From the NCBI RefSeq assembly GCF_012034335.1, contig NZ_JAATHJ010000011.1, forward strand, positions 1 through 64,000: a DNA stretch of 64,000 nt. Direction: 5' to 3'. Position numbers and translations under genes: made by a program. Of the stretch, positions 7,014-15,895 are shown in pieces (position 1 is the stretch's first letter; every line of letters begins with the position of its first letter). The DNA is from Alkalicoccus luteus (GTDB taxonomy: Bacteria; Bacillota; Bacilli; Bacillales; Salisediminibacteriaceae). Under the pieces are notes generated by a model. That model was not told the DNA's origin. It worked only from the letters and a program-made list of their open reading frames with translations, and did no database searches.

Positions 7014-8315
7014 ATGATGACCCAAACGTATTCGAACAGGCTGATCGCAGCCGTTTTTAGTTGTGCGATCGTGCCGCTTATGTCGGCTGCTGCTTTCGAG
7101 CTTCCGCTCGGTCCGGCAATGCTGCCCGGGCTCGCCGCTGCAGCAGCAGCTGTAATGTATAAAGGTGCTCCGGCTGCCTTTGTGGCCCGCACATCGTTGA
7201 AAGGCATGAACCGGAGCAGGGCCATCGCCTGGCTGCTTATTTTTATCGGGCTGCTGCTGCCTGCGTGGACCTATGCCGGCATCGTTGATGACCTGAATCA
7301 GCTCTTTCTCGCCGGGATTCATCCCGGCTATTTCTTAACTGCCTCCTTTCTGATTGCGTCAGTGATGTCCCTGACAGTCGGCAGTGCCGTCGGCTCCCTC
7401 AGCATCGTCGGCATTCCGCTAATCGGAGCTGGCACTGCCCTTGGAGTCGCTCCGGTCTTGCTCGGAGGAGCACTTGTTTCCGGTGCTTTCGTTGGTGACA
7501 GAACGTCTCCGCTTTCGAGCTCGTTTCAGCTGCTCCGATTCGCTTCGGGCCTGACAACACGTCGCCACCTGCGGACAATTACACCGACTTTGCTGATTTC
7601 TGTTCCGCTCACAGCAGTCATTTTTTTAGCCATAGACCTCGCCTCCGGTCCCAGAACCAGTTTTTCCAACGTAGCAATACCTGAAGCGGCAACGCTGCTT
7701 CTTTCTCTCTTGCCGCCCATCCTGCTGCTTGGACTGATCGTCCGCGGTAAAAGCATGTACAGCTGTTTTATTGCTGCGATTGCTTCCGGGTCTGCGGTCG
7801 CGTTTATACGGGGCGGCGACCCGGCTTCCTGGATCACAGTTCTCTGGAACGGCACAGACCGGGTAAATGGATTGGTCGACATGCTTCCCTTTGTCTTGTT
7901 CATTATCATTGTAGGCGCCTTTTGTCAGCTTCTGGAGGATACAGACATGCTCCAGCCTCTGCTGAAAAAGGTGTTTCACGGATCTGAATCGCTTGGCACT
8001 GCCTCTGCTAAAACGACAGGAGCAGCTGCTGCCGTAGCGCTCGTCTCTCCTAACCAGTCCTTTCCGATTTTACTGGCTGGTCGGACGATGCTTCCGTATT
8101 GGCGTAAAACATACGGACCCGCCCATATGGCCCGGATTCTTGCTGATTCAACGGTCGTTTTTGCCGGTCTTGTTCCGTGGAGCCTGCTGGCTATTCTGTG
8201 CAGCACGATCATTCAGGTTCCGGTGACGGCGTATGCCCCGGCAGCCATCTTTTTATGGCTGTCCCCAATCATTACGATCGGCTACAGCAGCTGGCTTTCC
8301 ATGAAAAACAGATAA
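7014..8315 (+). CDS. Na+/H+ antiporter NhaC family protein
   Basis: A 433-residue polytopic membrane protein with about 11-12 hydrophobic segments. The stretches SLTVGSAVGSLSIVGIPLIG (near 120-140) and GAFVGDRTSPLSSSFQL (near 160) are typical of NhaC antiporters, including the malate-2H+/Na+-lactate exchanger MleN. A second repeat half is seen at VALVSPNQSFPILLAGR. Likely role: sodium extrusion driven by proton uptake, or an exchange of organic acid and sodium. The ATG at 7014 is preferred because GGAG lies six bases upstream; an ATG at 7008 is too close. It is divergent from the ABC-F gene with nearly overlapping promoters. Substrate is unassigned. Confidence 0.82.
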   Translation: MMTQTYSNRLIAAVFSCAIVPLMSAAAFELPLGPAMLPGLAAAAAAVMYKGAPAAFVARTSLKGMNRSRAIAWLLIFIGLLLPAWTYAGIVDDLNQLFLAGIHPGYFLTASFLIASVMSLTVGSAVGSLSIVGIPLIGAGTALGVAPVLLGGALVSGAFVGDRTSPLSSSFQLLRFASGLTTRRHLRTITPTLLISVPLTAVIFLAIDLASGPRTSFSNVAIPEAATLLLSLLPPILLLGLIVRGKSMYSCFIAAIASGSAVAFIRGGDPASWITVLWNGTDRVNGLVDMLPFVLFIIIVGAFCQLLEDTDMLQPLLKKVFHGSESLGTASAKTTGAAAAVALVSPNQSFPILLAGRTMLPYWRKTYGPAHMARILADSTVVFAGLVPWSLLAILCSTIIQVPVTAYAPAAIFLWLSPIITIGYSSWLSMKNR

Positions 8316-8403
8316 AGCTGAGACTGGTTACTCACACCCTTCCAGGAAATCACTGTTTTTCAGGCAGCATGATGTCCTGTTGCCAGGCGAACCTCCAATT
8401 CAT

Positions 8404-8778
8404 GCGAAAGAGACTTTCAACTTACATGTTTATTCGTTTGGTTGTATTTCCCCTCTGCTTAGTGGAGAACAACGTCACGACAGACGCGACTGCTTTTTTA
8501 CGTTTATCATGATTTCTAGGAAGTACGGACCCCTCTATTCAACATTTAAACGTCTCATCGGAAAGGTTCTATTTGTATGGAAGCCGACCGTGCATTCATA
8601 ACCACGCACTTGAAACGCACTGCCAGCTGCCGACATCGGAGGATCAGAACGAGGCGAAGATCCAGCGCTTCCGACGGAAGAAGGAAGCGGTTAGCTGAGC
8701 CCGTTCCCTCCGGAAAGCGAGGGTCCGCAGATACAGGCAGATGCAACGTTATTCACCGAAAATGACTTTATCAACAAT
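8404..8778 (+). repeat. Family-1 dispersed intergenic element (copy b, internally deleted)
   Basis: This fills most of the 509-base gap between 8315 and 8825. From ACTTTCAACTTACATG it follows the 33-kb copy, lacks about 240 internal bases after CCCCTCTGCTTA, and resumes at GTGGAGAACAACG. It then matches to the right end TTATCAACAATCT. Arms such as CGCTTCC/GGAAGCG (near 8668-8692) are kept while the loop differs from the 33-kb copy, hinting at conserved secondary structure. No convincing ORF. It ends directly on a 42-base palindrome. Confidence 0.8.
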
Positions 8779-8820
8779 CTGGAAAGAGCAGAAGCCGGTA
8801 CCGGCTTCTGCTCTTTCCAG
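8779..8820 (-). terminator. Perfect 42-base palindrome, terminator of the yhfK-like gene
   Basis: CTGGAAAGAGCAGAAGCCGG and its exact complement form an uninterrupted stem four bases past the yhfK stop. The T-tract on the minus strand is poor, because the repeat element begins where a tract would be expected. Confidence 0.65.
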
Positions 8821-8824
8821 TTTA

Positions 8825-9469
8825 CTACAGATTTTTTAATGCTTCTTCGGGGCTATGCTCTCCTGATACCACATCAAACCCTTTGTAGTACGTGCTTTCT
8901 TCATCAAGTGCAGCATAGAGAACGGCTGCTACGTCCTCGCGGGGGATGTCAGCCCGTTCCAGATTTTCAGCTGCCTGGACGCGTCCGGTTCCACTGTCGT
9001 TTGTCAGACCGCCCGGACGGACGATCGTGTAGGTCAGGCTGCTGTTCATGAGCATTCGGTCTGCGTAGTGCTTTGCAGCAAAGTAATGCCTGATTTTTTC
9101 GCTCCAGTTGCTGCGGTTGTGCGCCTGTATCGCACTTACCATCAGAAAACGTGCAGCTCCTGCTTCTTCAGCTGCCTCCACAGATTTGACTGCGCCATCC
9201 AGGTCAATTAGCAGAGTCTTATCTGCTCCGGTGCTTCCGCCTGAACCGGCCGTAAAGACGACGGCATCGCATCCGTCAGCTGCCGCAGCAATCTCACTTA
9301 CCGGTCCTTCGAGATCTGCGAGAACCGCTTCAATGCCATCTGCTTTAAATTCATCCGCCTGTTCCTGTTTGCGGACCATCGCTCTCACCTCATGCTTGTC
9401 GCTGTCCTTCAGCAGCTTGACCAGATGACGGCCGATCTGTCCATTTGCTCCGATTACTAGTACACGCAT
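8825..9469 (-). CDS. yhfK: NAD(P)-binding SDR-like oxidoreductase, YhfK family
   Basis: A 214-residue atypical short-chain dehydrogenase/NAD(P)H-binding protein, the same length as B. subtilis YhfK. It starts MRVLVIGANGQIGRHLVKLL, the Rossmann loop. VFTAGSGGSTGADKTLLIDLDGAV, a VSAIQAHNR serine stretch and the IVRPGGLTND segment after the catalytic-region YADRML follow. The start at 9469 has AAAAGGAG eleven bases upstream and reproduces the family length. It sits two bases after the GrpB-family gene, whose end contains its ribosome-binding site, so the two are co-transcribed and probably translationally coupled. The substrate of this family is unknown. Confidence 0.85.
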   Translation of the reverse strand: MRVLVIGANGQIGRHLVKLLKDSDKHEVRAMVRKQEQADEFKADGIEAVLADLEGPVSEIAAAADGCDAVVFTAGSGGSTGADKTLLIDLDGAVKSVEAAEEAGAARFLMVSAIQAHNRSNWSEKIRHYFAAKHYADRMLMNSSLTYTIVRPGGLTNDSGTGRVQAAENLERADIPREDVAAVLYAALDEESTYYKGFDVVSGEHSPEEALKNL

Positions 9470-9471
9470 CC

Positions 9472-10002
9472 TTATCCTCTCCTTTTGGAAGCCGGGCTGC
9501 GGTACCAGCGCAGGGCACGGCATTCCAGTTCTTTAACGTAATCATGCTTGCCTTCTGCATAGGCACTCATATTAAAAGGATATTCCCAGGCTAATGACTT
9601 CTTCAAACCTGCGTAGGCTTTCCTTCGCGCCGGATGCGCCCGCAGGTAGTCCCGGAGCGCAAGGTGCCGGGTGATGTCTTTGCTTCCCTCCGGAAAAATG
9701 TGCAGATGAAAAGCGACGGGTGAACGTTTTCTAAAAAAGAGCCTTCCCGGGCTGTTTGTCGACGTGCATCTGCTGTAGCCCAGTTCACAAAGAGATATCT
9801 CAATCGTTTCTGAAGCTGCAAGAGAAGTAAAGACCGCCATGATATCGATCACTGGTTTGGCGTCACTTCCAGGTACGGCTGTGCTGCCGATATGGTGCAG
9901 CTCCTTCAGCCGGGAATGGAATACACTTCGCAGCTGCACGGCTTCTTCTTCATACAGCCCGGGCCATGCCGGGTCATACGGTGCAATCGTAACTCTGCCC
10001 AT
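9472..10002 (-). CDS. GrpB/UPF0157 family nucleotidyltransferase-fold protein
   Basis: A 176-residue soluble protein with the GrpB signature: VTIAPYDPAWPGLYEEEA at the start, then HHIGSTAVPGSDAKPVIDIMAVF with the GS...D pattern of the nucleotidyltransferase fold, and RHLALRDYLRAHP...Y near 125. The start at 10002 is chosen because GAGGAGG lies eight bases upstream; the frame remains open to 10038 without a better site. The biochemical role of the family is poorly defined (a dephospho-CoA-kinase-fused version exists in some bacteria). It is first gene of a two-gene unit with the yhfK-like gene. Confidence 0.82.
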   Translation of the reverse strand: MGRVTIAPYDPAWPGLYEEEAVQLRSVFHSRLKELHHIGSTAVPGSDAKPVIDIMAVFTSLAASETIEISLCELGYSRCTSTNSPGRLFFRKRSPVAFHLHIFPEGSKDITRHLALRDYLRAHPARRKAYAGLKKSLAWEYPFNMSAYAEGKHDYVKELECRALRWYRSPASKRRG

Positions 10003-10111
10003 CCGCTCCGCCTCCTCTGCTGCTGGTGCACTTATCATAATCCAGCCGGTATGCTTCGTAAAGCAGGAAGCACGCTCTGAGTAAGCTTTTTTCAGCCGTC
10101 ACGCTTTCATC

Positions 10112-10147
10112 ACGAAAGAACCCCCCGCCACATTTGGCAGGAGGTGC
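10112..10147 (-). terminator. Terminator of the polysaccharide deacetylase gene
   Basis: On the minus strand CCTCCTGCCA pairs with TGGCGGGGGG around AATG, followed by TTCTTTC. It is about 20 bases past the stop at 10169. Confidence 0.75.
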
Positions 10148-10168
10148 TGATCACGTCCCTCTTTACTG

Positions 10169-11197
10169 TCAGGCCGGGATTTTTAATACTTGTCCGACTC
10201 GAATGAGGTTAGGATTTGATATACCGTTCAATGATGTGAGCTTCTGTAGAGTCGTCTTATTTTTGATGGCAATTGCATAAAGCGTATCGCCTGACTTAAC
10301 CGTATAGGTCGACGCTTTCGGAACCGAAGCAGCTGCTTTAATCTGCAGCACTTGTCCGACTTTTAAGGCGTTCGGGTCACTTAATTTATTCAAAGATGTC
10401 AGTGCCGCAACCGTCGTATTATACTTGCGGGCGATAGCATAGAGCGTGTCTCCAGATTTGACCGTATACGTTGTTCCTGAGGTGCCGGAAGGTTTTGTAT
10501 CCAGCTTCAACAGCTCTGACACGGTCACGAACTTATATCCTTTGGCCTTGAGCTGCTTAATGATTTCCGGCAGGGCTCCCGGCGTTCCGGATGCTCCTGC
10601 ACCGGTATGCATCAGTACGATGGAACCCGGTTTGACGTTATTCACCACTTTATTAACGATCTGCGTTTTCGAAACACCCTTCCAATCGACGGTATCTATA
10701 TCCCAATGAAGCGTGTGCGTATATCCTGCTGCTCCGGCAGCCTGCAGCACTGCGTTATTTACCGCTCCGTACGGGGCTCTGAATATCGGCCTTGTCGATT
10801 TTCCTGTTACCTGCTTCGCAAGTGCCTCGGTTTTTTCCAGCTCCCGCTTCATCTGCGTCGCCGTCAGCTTGGTAAAGTCCGGATGGGAGTAAGAATGGTT
10901 GCCGATCTGATGTCCGTGATCTGTGATTCTCTTAACCGTTTTAGGGTGATGGTTCATGCCCGTGCCGGTTACAAAGAAGGTGCTTTTCACGTTGTGCTCC
11001 TGAAGCGTATTCAGTATTTTGGAAAGGTTCGTTCCATCTGCGCCGTCATCAAAGGTCAGGGCTACAACCTTGCTCGTCGTATTTCCTTTTGTAATCCACT
11101 TGGAAGCAGCTGCATCAGCTGTTTCCGGAAAAGCTGCAAAGGCAGTAACAAACAGCAGCACGAGAGACAGCATCAGTTTGACAAGCTTCATTCCCAT
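10169..11197 (-). CDS. Secreted polysaccharide deacetylase (CE4) with two C-terminal LysM domains
   Basis: A 342-residue exported enzyme likely to deacetylate peptidoglycan or chitin-like glycans at the wall. The signal peptide (residues 1-31) has a hydrophobic core [16 protein letters not shown] and cleavage near ADA/AA. The NodB domain shows TFDDGADG (metal-binding and catalytic Asp pair), HSYSH(P) (metal His), RAPYGAVN and a terminal VLMHTG motif, so the CE4 motifs are complete. Two LysM repeats follow, each with [13 protein letters not shown] and ending GQVLQI/GQVLKI, for peptidoglycan binding. I start at 11197 after AGAGGTGG; an ATG two codons further in is also possible. Single gene with its own terminator. 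Confidence 0.9.
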   Translation of the reverse strand: MGMKLVKLMLSLVLLFVTAFAAFPETADAAASKWITKGNTTSKVVALTFDDGADGTNLSKILNTLQEHNVKSTFFVTGTGMNHHPKTVKRITDHGHQIGNHSYSHPDFTKLTATQMKRELEKTEALAKQVTGKSTRPIFRAPYGAVNNAVLQAAGAAGYTHTLHWDIDTVDWKGVSKTQIVNKVVNNVKPGSIVLMHTGAGASGTPGALPEIIKQLKAKGYKFVTVSELLKLDTKPSGTSGTTYTVKSGDTLYAIARKYNTTVAALTSLNKLSDPNALKVGQVLQIKAAASVPKASTYTVKSGDTLYAIAIKNKTTLQKLTSLNGISNPNLIRVGQVLKIPA

Positions 11198-11376
11198 CTC
11201 ACCCACCTCTTTCATTCAGTCATGCCAAAAATACCGGCATATGTATGAAAAAAGCGCCTACAGCAGTATCTACACACTCTCAGTATACTCCTGATTATAC
11301 TTAAATTGTCGCCGTTTTCTGTGTAGTATTTTCTAACATTCCGGCAAAATACAGTTTTTTTTTGACGGAAAAGAAC

Positions 11377-11409
11377 AGCCTGCCTCTTATTAAAATAAGA
11401 AGCAGGCTT
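11377..11409 (-). terminator. Terminator downstream of xylB
   Basis: On the minus strand AGCCTGCTTCTTAT pairs with ATAAGAGGCAGGCT around a short AT-rich loop, followed by GTTCTTTTCC. It lies about 20 bases beyond the xylB stop. Confidence 0.8.
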
Positions 11410-11426
11410 AGAGTGAATATGTGCTG

Positions 11427-12950
11427 TCAGGAAGTTGTTTCAGCTCCTTGTTTGCTCCCTGCATGCCGGAACGGCTTTAACGCTCTCGACAGCTCTGCAG
11501 TGGCCTGGTAGACCTGCTGATAAATCGGAAACAGTCTGGCATACACAGCTGCTGCGTCCGGATCCGGTTCGCAAAGGTCCGCTGCTTTCGTGAACCGATC
11601 TGACAGTTCTTTGTAGCTGTCTGTCCATCCTAGTCCGTATGCAGCAATCATTGCGGCTCCGAGTCCGGGTCCCTGCTCGCTTTCCAGCCTTCCAGTCGCT
11701 GCCCCAAAAATATCAGCCTGTATCTGCAGCCACAGCTGGCTTTTCGCTCCACCTCCGGAAGCGATAATCGTATGAACCTGCTTTCCCTGCTCACGGAAAA
11801 GCTGAAGCGATTCGTTCAAGGAAAACGTAATGCCTTCCAGAACAGCACGCGTCATATCCCCGAGCGTATGAGAGGTGTGCAGCCCGATGAAGCTTCCGCG
11901 GATGTCTGCATCCGGATGCGGAGTCCGCTCTCCGGATATATACGGAGTAAACAGCAGTCCCCGGGCTCCCGCCGGTGATTTCTCTGCAAGCGCAAGCAGC
12001 TCTTCAAATGAATGATCAGGGGCCAGCTGTTCCTTAAACCAGCTGAGACTGTGACCTGCAGCGAGCGTCACGCCCATCGTGTAATAGGCGTTTGGCACCG
12101 CATGGTTAAAATAATGAACGGTTCCGCCAAAATCTTTGCTGCCGTCTTCTTCAAAGGCAAGCATGACACCGGAAGTACCCGTGCTGCTCAGCACACTTCC
12201 CTCCTGTAAAATGCCCGTTCCGAGTGCGCCGCACGCATTGTCTGCCCCGCCGGCAAACAGCGGAATGCCTCTAAGGCCCGTCTGATCCTGCATCTCCGGA
12301 AGCAGCGTGCCGGCTTCGGCATGACTTTCCAGGAGCGGTGGAAAAAGCGACGCACGGAGCTGAAATGTATCTGCTATCTTGCGGCTCCATTTCCGATTTG
12401 CTACGTCCAGCAGCAAAGTTCCGGCTGCGTCCGAGTAATCCATGCCAAGTTCACCGTTGAGCCTGAAGCGCACGTAGTCTTTCGGGAGAAGAAAGGCTGC
12501 TGCCTGTTTAAACAATGCAGGCTCATGTTCCTGCACCCAGAGCAGCTTCGGCAGCGTGAATCCTTCAAGTGCCGGGTTTTTCGTTATACGGTGCAGCGTC
12601 TCCAGCGTCAGCTCTGTTTCAATTTTCCGGCACTGTGCTGTCGTCCGCGTATCATTCCATAGTATCGCACGTCGCAGCGGAGCACCTGCCTCATCGATCA
12701 ACACCAGACCGTGCATCTGACCGGAAAAGGAGATCCCTTTCACCTGTTCCGGGTCGATACCTCGCACTGCTTCAGCGATCGCCTCAACTGTTTTTTCCAC
12801 CCAGTCTTCCGGCTCCTGTTCACTCCAGCCCGGCTCGTCATGGTACAGCGGATAACCTCTTGAGGCTTCCGCTGCAACCGTTCCCTGTTCATCTACGAGC
12901 AGCACCTTGACAGCACTCGTTCCTAAATCAACTCCAAGTACGTAAGCCAT
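11427..12950 (-). CDS. xylB: Xylulokinase
   Basis: A 507-residue FGGY-family sugar kinase that phosphorylates D-xylulose to xylulose 5-phosphate, feeding the pentose phosphate pathway. The N-terminal ATP-binding loop VLGVDLGTSAVK, the substrate region GISFSGQMHGLV with ILWNDTRT, and the C-terminal FGGY stretch IIASGGGAKSQLWLQIQADI identify it. The start at 12950 follows GAGAGGAG and gives MAYVLGVDLG; the frame is open upstream to 13046 but runs through the terminator behind xylA. The gene is 101 bases after xylA, separated from it by that terminator, so its expression is probably lower than that of xylA. Confidence 0.95.
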   Translation of the reverse strand: MAYVLGVDLGTSAVKVLLVDEQGTVAAEASRGYPLYHDEPGWSEQEPEDWVEKTVEAIAEAVRGIDPEQVKGISFSGQMHGLVLIDEAGAPLRRAILWNDTRTTAQCRKIETELTLETLHRITKNPALEGFTLPKLLWVQEHEPALFKQAAAFLLPKDYVRFRLNGELGMDYSDAAGTLLLDVANRKWSRKIADTFQLRASLFPPLLESHAEAGTLLPEMQDQTGLRGIPLFAGGADNACGALGTGILQEGSVLSSTGTSGVMLAFEEDGSKDFGGTVHYFNHAVPNAYYTMGVTLAAGHSLSWFKEQLAPDHSFEELLALAEKSPAGARGLLFTPYISGERTPHPDADIRGSFIGLHTSHTLGDMTRAVLEGITFSLNESLQLFREQGKQVHTIIASGGGAKSQLWLQIQADIFGAATGRLESEQGPGLGAAMIAAYGLGWTDSYKELSDRFTKAADLCEPDPDAAAVYARLFPIYQQVYQATAELSRALKPFRHAGSKQGAETTS

Positions 12951-13002
12951 ATACGATCTCCTCTCTTTTGTATTATTTCCGTTTCGGCCGTTTACTTCTG
13001 TT

Positions 13003-13038
13003 AAAAAAGGCCGCCTCAGAAGGGGGACTGAGACGGCC
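13003..13038 (-). terminator. Intercistronic terminator between xylA and xylB
   Basis: GGCCGTCTCAG (13028-13038) pairs with CTGAGGCGGCC (13009-13019) on the minus strand, followed by a six-T run. It starts 13 bases after the xylA stop. No clear promoter is visible before xylB, so xylB probably depends on read-through. Confidence 0.85.
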
Positions 13039-13051
13039 CGTATCAACCCGA

Positions 13052-14389
13052 TTAAAGGAAATTTACAGAAAGAATGTATTGATTGATCCCTGCTTTGATC
13101 CGCTCCAGATGGCCGGATGCGTGGTCAATCTGCTTTTGATCAAGGGCATATGCTTCCAGCTCCGCGAACGACGTAGTACCTTCGCGAATCTTTTTCCCGA
13201 TGCCGTCGTTAAACGTTTCATAGCGTTTGTCTACAATCGATTCAAAGAAACGGTCATCGATCATTTTCTGCGCCACTTTCAGGCCGACTGCAAAGCTGTC
13301 CATGCCTGCAATATGAGAATAAAAAAGGTCTTCCGGCTTAAAGGAGCCTCGGCGGATCTTGGCATCGAAGTTCAGGCCGCCACGTCCAAGACCGTCGTTT
13401 TTCAAAATTTCATACATCGCAAGGACCGCGGAATAAAGGTCCGTTGGAAACTCATCCGTATCCCATCCAAGCAGCGGGTCACCCTGATTCGCGTCGACTG
13501 AACCGAGCATCCCGCTGATTCTTGCGGTGCGAAGCTCGTGCTCGAACGTGTGGCCGGCAAGCGTTGCGTGGTTTGCTTCTATATTAAATTTGAAGTGATC
13601 CTGCAGCCCGTACTGGTAAAGGAACGAAGTCGCAGTTGCTACATCAAAATCATACTGATGCGTTGTCGGCTCTTTCGGCTTCGGTTCAATCAGAAACTGC
13701 GGATTAAAGCCGATTTCTTTCGAATAGTCGATGGCCATATGATAAAACGACGCAAGGTTATCAAGCTCCAGCTTCATGTCTGTATTCAGAAGTGACTCGT
13801 AACCTTCTCTGCCTCCCCAGAACACATAGTTTTCGGCACCGAGCTCTTTACCAGTTTCAAGTCCTTTCTTCACTTTTGCAGCCGCATGTGCGAATACGTC
13901 CGCGTTGCTCGACGTCCCTGCACCGGAAACGAAGCGAGGGTGTGTGAACATGTTCGCTGTGTTCCAGAGCAGCTTCGTGTCAGATGATTTCATGTAGTCC
14001 TTGATCATTGCAACGATCGTATCGAGATTTTGATTCGTTTCACGGAGCGTATCTCCTTCCGGTGCGATATCAATATCATGGAAGCAGAAAAACGGCGCTT
14101 TGATTTTGTCGATAAACTCGAATGCTGCTTCGACGCGTGCTTTAGCCAAATCCATTCCGCTGTAATGATCCCACGGACGCTGAGCGGTACCTGCTCCAAA
14201 TGGGTCAGATGCATCCTGCGTCAACGTATGCCAGTAGGCGACAGAAAAGCGAAGCTGCTCCTCCATCGTTTTGCCTCCAACCTTCTCTTCCGGATTGTAG
14301 TACTTAAATGCATACGGATTTGATGACTGCGGGCCTTCGTAAGCGATTTCAGGAATATTCGAAAAGTACGTCGTTCTTGTTTCTGCCAT
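13052..14389 (-). CDS. xylA: Xylose isomerase
   Basis: A 445-residue class II xylose isomerase converting D-xylose to D-xylulose with two divalent metals. Diagnostic parts are [15 protein letters not shown] (catalytic His), [18 protein letters not shown], the metal ligand IEPKPKEPT and [13 protein letters not shown], and [21 protein letters not shown] near the C terminus. Length is standard. AGGAGG precedes the ATG by eight bases. The promoter carries a XylR operator (14449-14473), so xylose should induce it. First gene of a xylA-terminator-xylB unit divergent from xylR, the usual Bacillus arrangement. Confidence 0.97.
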   Translation of the reverse strand: MAETRTTYFSNIPEIAYEGPQSSNPYAFKYYNPEEKVGGKTMEEQLRFSVAYWHTLTQDASDPFGAGTAQRPWDHYSGMDLAKARVEAAFEFIDKIKAPFFCFHDIDIAPEGDTLRETNQNLDTIVAMIKDYMKSSDTKLLWNTANMFTHPRFVSGAGTSSNADVFAHAAAKVKKGLETGKELGAENYVFWGGREGYESLLNTDMKLELDNLASFYHMAIDYSKEIGFNPQFLIEPKPKEPTTHQYDFDVATATSFLYQYGLQDHFKFNIEANHATLAGHTFEHELRTARISGMLGSVDANQGDPLLGWDTDEFPTDLYSAVLAMYEILKNDGLGRGGLNFDAKIRRGSFKPEDLFYSHIAGMDSFAVGLKVAQKMIDDRFFESIVDKRYETFNDGIGKKIREGTTSFAELEAYALDQKQIDHASGHLERIKAGINQYILSVNFL

Positions 14390-14431
14390 GATGAAAACCT
14401 CCTAAGTTATAGATAACTTCTTGATATTTGT

Positions 14432-14473
14432 ATTGTAGCAGGGTAAACTTAGTTTGTCCATTGAATTAACTAA
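14432..14473 (-). promoter_or_regulatory. xylA promoter with overlapping XylR operator
   Basis: On the minus strand -35 TGGACA (14455-14460), 17 bases, then an extended -10 TGC-TACAAT (14432-14437). The inverted repeat TTAGTTTGT (14449-14457) / ATTAACTAA (14465-14473) matches the Bacillus xyl operator half-sites and covers the -35 element, so bound XylR would exclude polymerase. Confidence 0.8.
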
Positions 14474-14662
14474 TAAAAAAAGAGAACTTTTTTAGGTTCT
14501 TCTTTCGTTCTTGCTAGGTTACAGTCGGCAAGGTGCGGTAGAATGATTATAAGAGCAATGTACAGCCGGCAATTTGCTATAACTAAACTATGTTAACCGG
14601 TTCATCATACAATTAGATCGAAGAACCCGTGCACTTCATTAAACAATGTAGGAGGAATCGAT

Positions 14663-15835
14663 ATGGCTGCCTACCAGCAAACGGTTAAACTGGCGAATAA
14701 GTCCATCATTTTAAATACGATCCGGGAGCAGGAACCCATTTCACGTGCAGCCCTCGCCCAGACACTCGGGCTTACGAAAGCTACTGTTTCTTCATTAGTA
14801 GAAGAATTAATTAACGAGCAGTACTGTTATCAGACAGGTCTTGGGAAATCAAGCGGCGGAAGACGTCCGCTCATGCTGCAGTTTAATGAGAAAGCAGGGT
14901 ACTCCCTCAGCTGCGACATCGGCGTAAACTATATTTTGACGGTGCTGACCGACCTGCGCGGCTCAGTGATTCATGAGATATCCCGTTCATTCGATACGAA
15001 TGATTTCACTCGTACCGTGATGGAAATCAAAGTCATGCTGGATGAATGCCTCGTCAAAGCAGAAAACGCTCCGTTTGGCCTTGTTGGAATCGGATTTGGT
15101 GTGCCCGGTCTCGTTGATAAAAACGGCACGATCCTGACGACCCCTAATCTGGACTGGACACAGTCCAACGTAAAGGAAATCTTCGAGGATCAGTACGGCG
15201 TTCCTGTCGTCGTTACGAATGAAGCAAACGCAGGCGCGTACGGTGAAAAGACGTTCGGAAGTGCCAGGCACACAAGCTCCTTCGTTTATGTAAGCGCCGG
15301 AATCGGCATCGGCGCCGGCATTGTGCTCGACGACCGCCTGGTCATGGGAGCCGGCGGATTAAGCGGTGAGATCGGTCATACGACGATTAAAGACGAAGGC
15401 CGCTCCTGCCGCTGCGGCAGCAAGGGCTGCTGGGAAATGTATGCATCTGAAATGGCACTGCTCCGTTCCTTCCCTGAAAACGGACACGATCTCGAAAATC
15501 TGCTGAGCAAGGCTGAAACGGATGCAGCCGTCCGAAATGCCTTAGAAGAGATCGGCTACTATTTAGGGGTCGGACTGACGAACATCATTCATACGTTTAA
15601 TCCTGAAAAAATTGTGATCGGCAACCGTCTAGCCAAAGCGGAACGGTTTATTGCAGAAGCGATGTATGCTTCTGTGAAGGAACGGACGCTGCCTCAGCTC
15701 TATAATCAAACGGATATCAGCTTCAGCCGCTCCTATTATTATGCTGCTCCCTACGGTTTGACTGCCTTTAACATCGAAACGTTTTTACAGAAACAATTCC
15801 TCCCCCCTGCGACAGCAGGATCAACGCCATCTTAG
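14663..15835 (+). CDS. xylR: Xylose operon repressor, ROK family
   Basis: A 390-residue ROK-family repressor. The N-terminal winged helix-turn-helix (ISRAALAQTLGLTKATVSSLVEELI, residues about 25-50) binds the xyl operator. The ROK sugar-binding core has GIGFGVPGLVD, a NEANAGAYGE loop and the zinc signature CRCGSKGCWE. Bacillus XylR is released by xylose and responds to glucose. AGGAGG lies seven bases before the ATG. It is divergent from xylA over a 273-base intergenic region; no autoregulatory site better than the shared operator was found. It ends in a terminator. Confidence 0.95.
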   Translation: MAAYQQTVKLANKSIILNTIREQEPISRAALAQTLGLTKATVSSLVEELINEQYCYQTGLGKSSGGRRPLMLQFNEKAGYSLSCDIGVNYILTVLTDLRGSVIHEISRSFDTNDFTRTVMEIKVMLDECLVKAENAPFGLVGIGFGVPGLVDKNGTILTTPNLDWTQSNVKEIFEDQYGVPVVVTNEANAGAYGEKTFGSARHTSSFVYVSAGIGIGAGIVLDDRLVMGAGGLSGEIGHTTIKDEGRSCRCGSKGCWEMYASEMALLRSFPENGHDLENLLSKAETDAAVRNALEEIGYYLGVGLTNIIHTFNPEKIVIGNRLAKAERFIAEAMYASVKERTLPQLYNQTDISFSRSYYYAAPYGLTAFNIETFLQKQFLPPATAGSTPS

Positions 15836-15845
15836 TTCTTACTGT

Positions 15846-15879
15846 TGCCTCCGATGCCAGAAAATCGGGGGCATTTTTT
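15846..15879 (+). terminator. Terminator of xylR
   Basis: TGCCTCCGAT pairs with ATCGGGGGCA around GCCAGAAA, followed by six T residues. Confidence 0.9.
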
Positions 15880-15895
15880 ATTTTCGCTCCTTTTT

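Noticed and set aside
8380-8601. 73-codon plus-strand ORF in the repeat at 8.4 kb
   Set aside because: It lies inside family-1 copy b, has no Shine-Dalgarno site and its frame is not kept in copy c.
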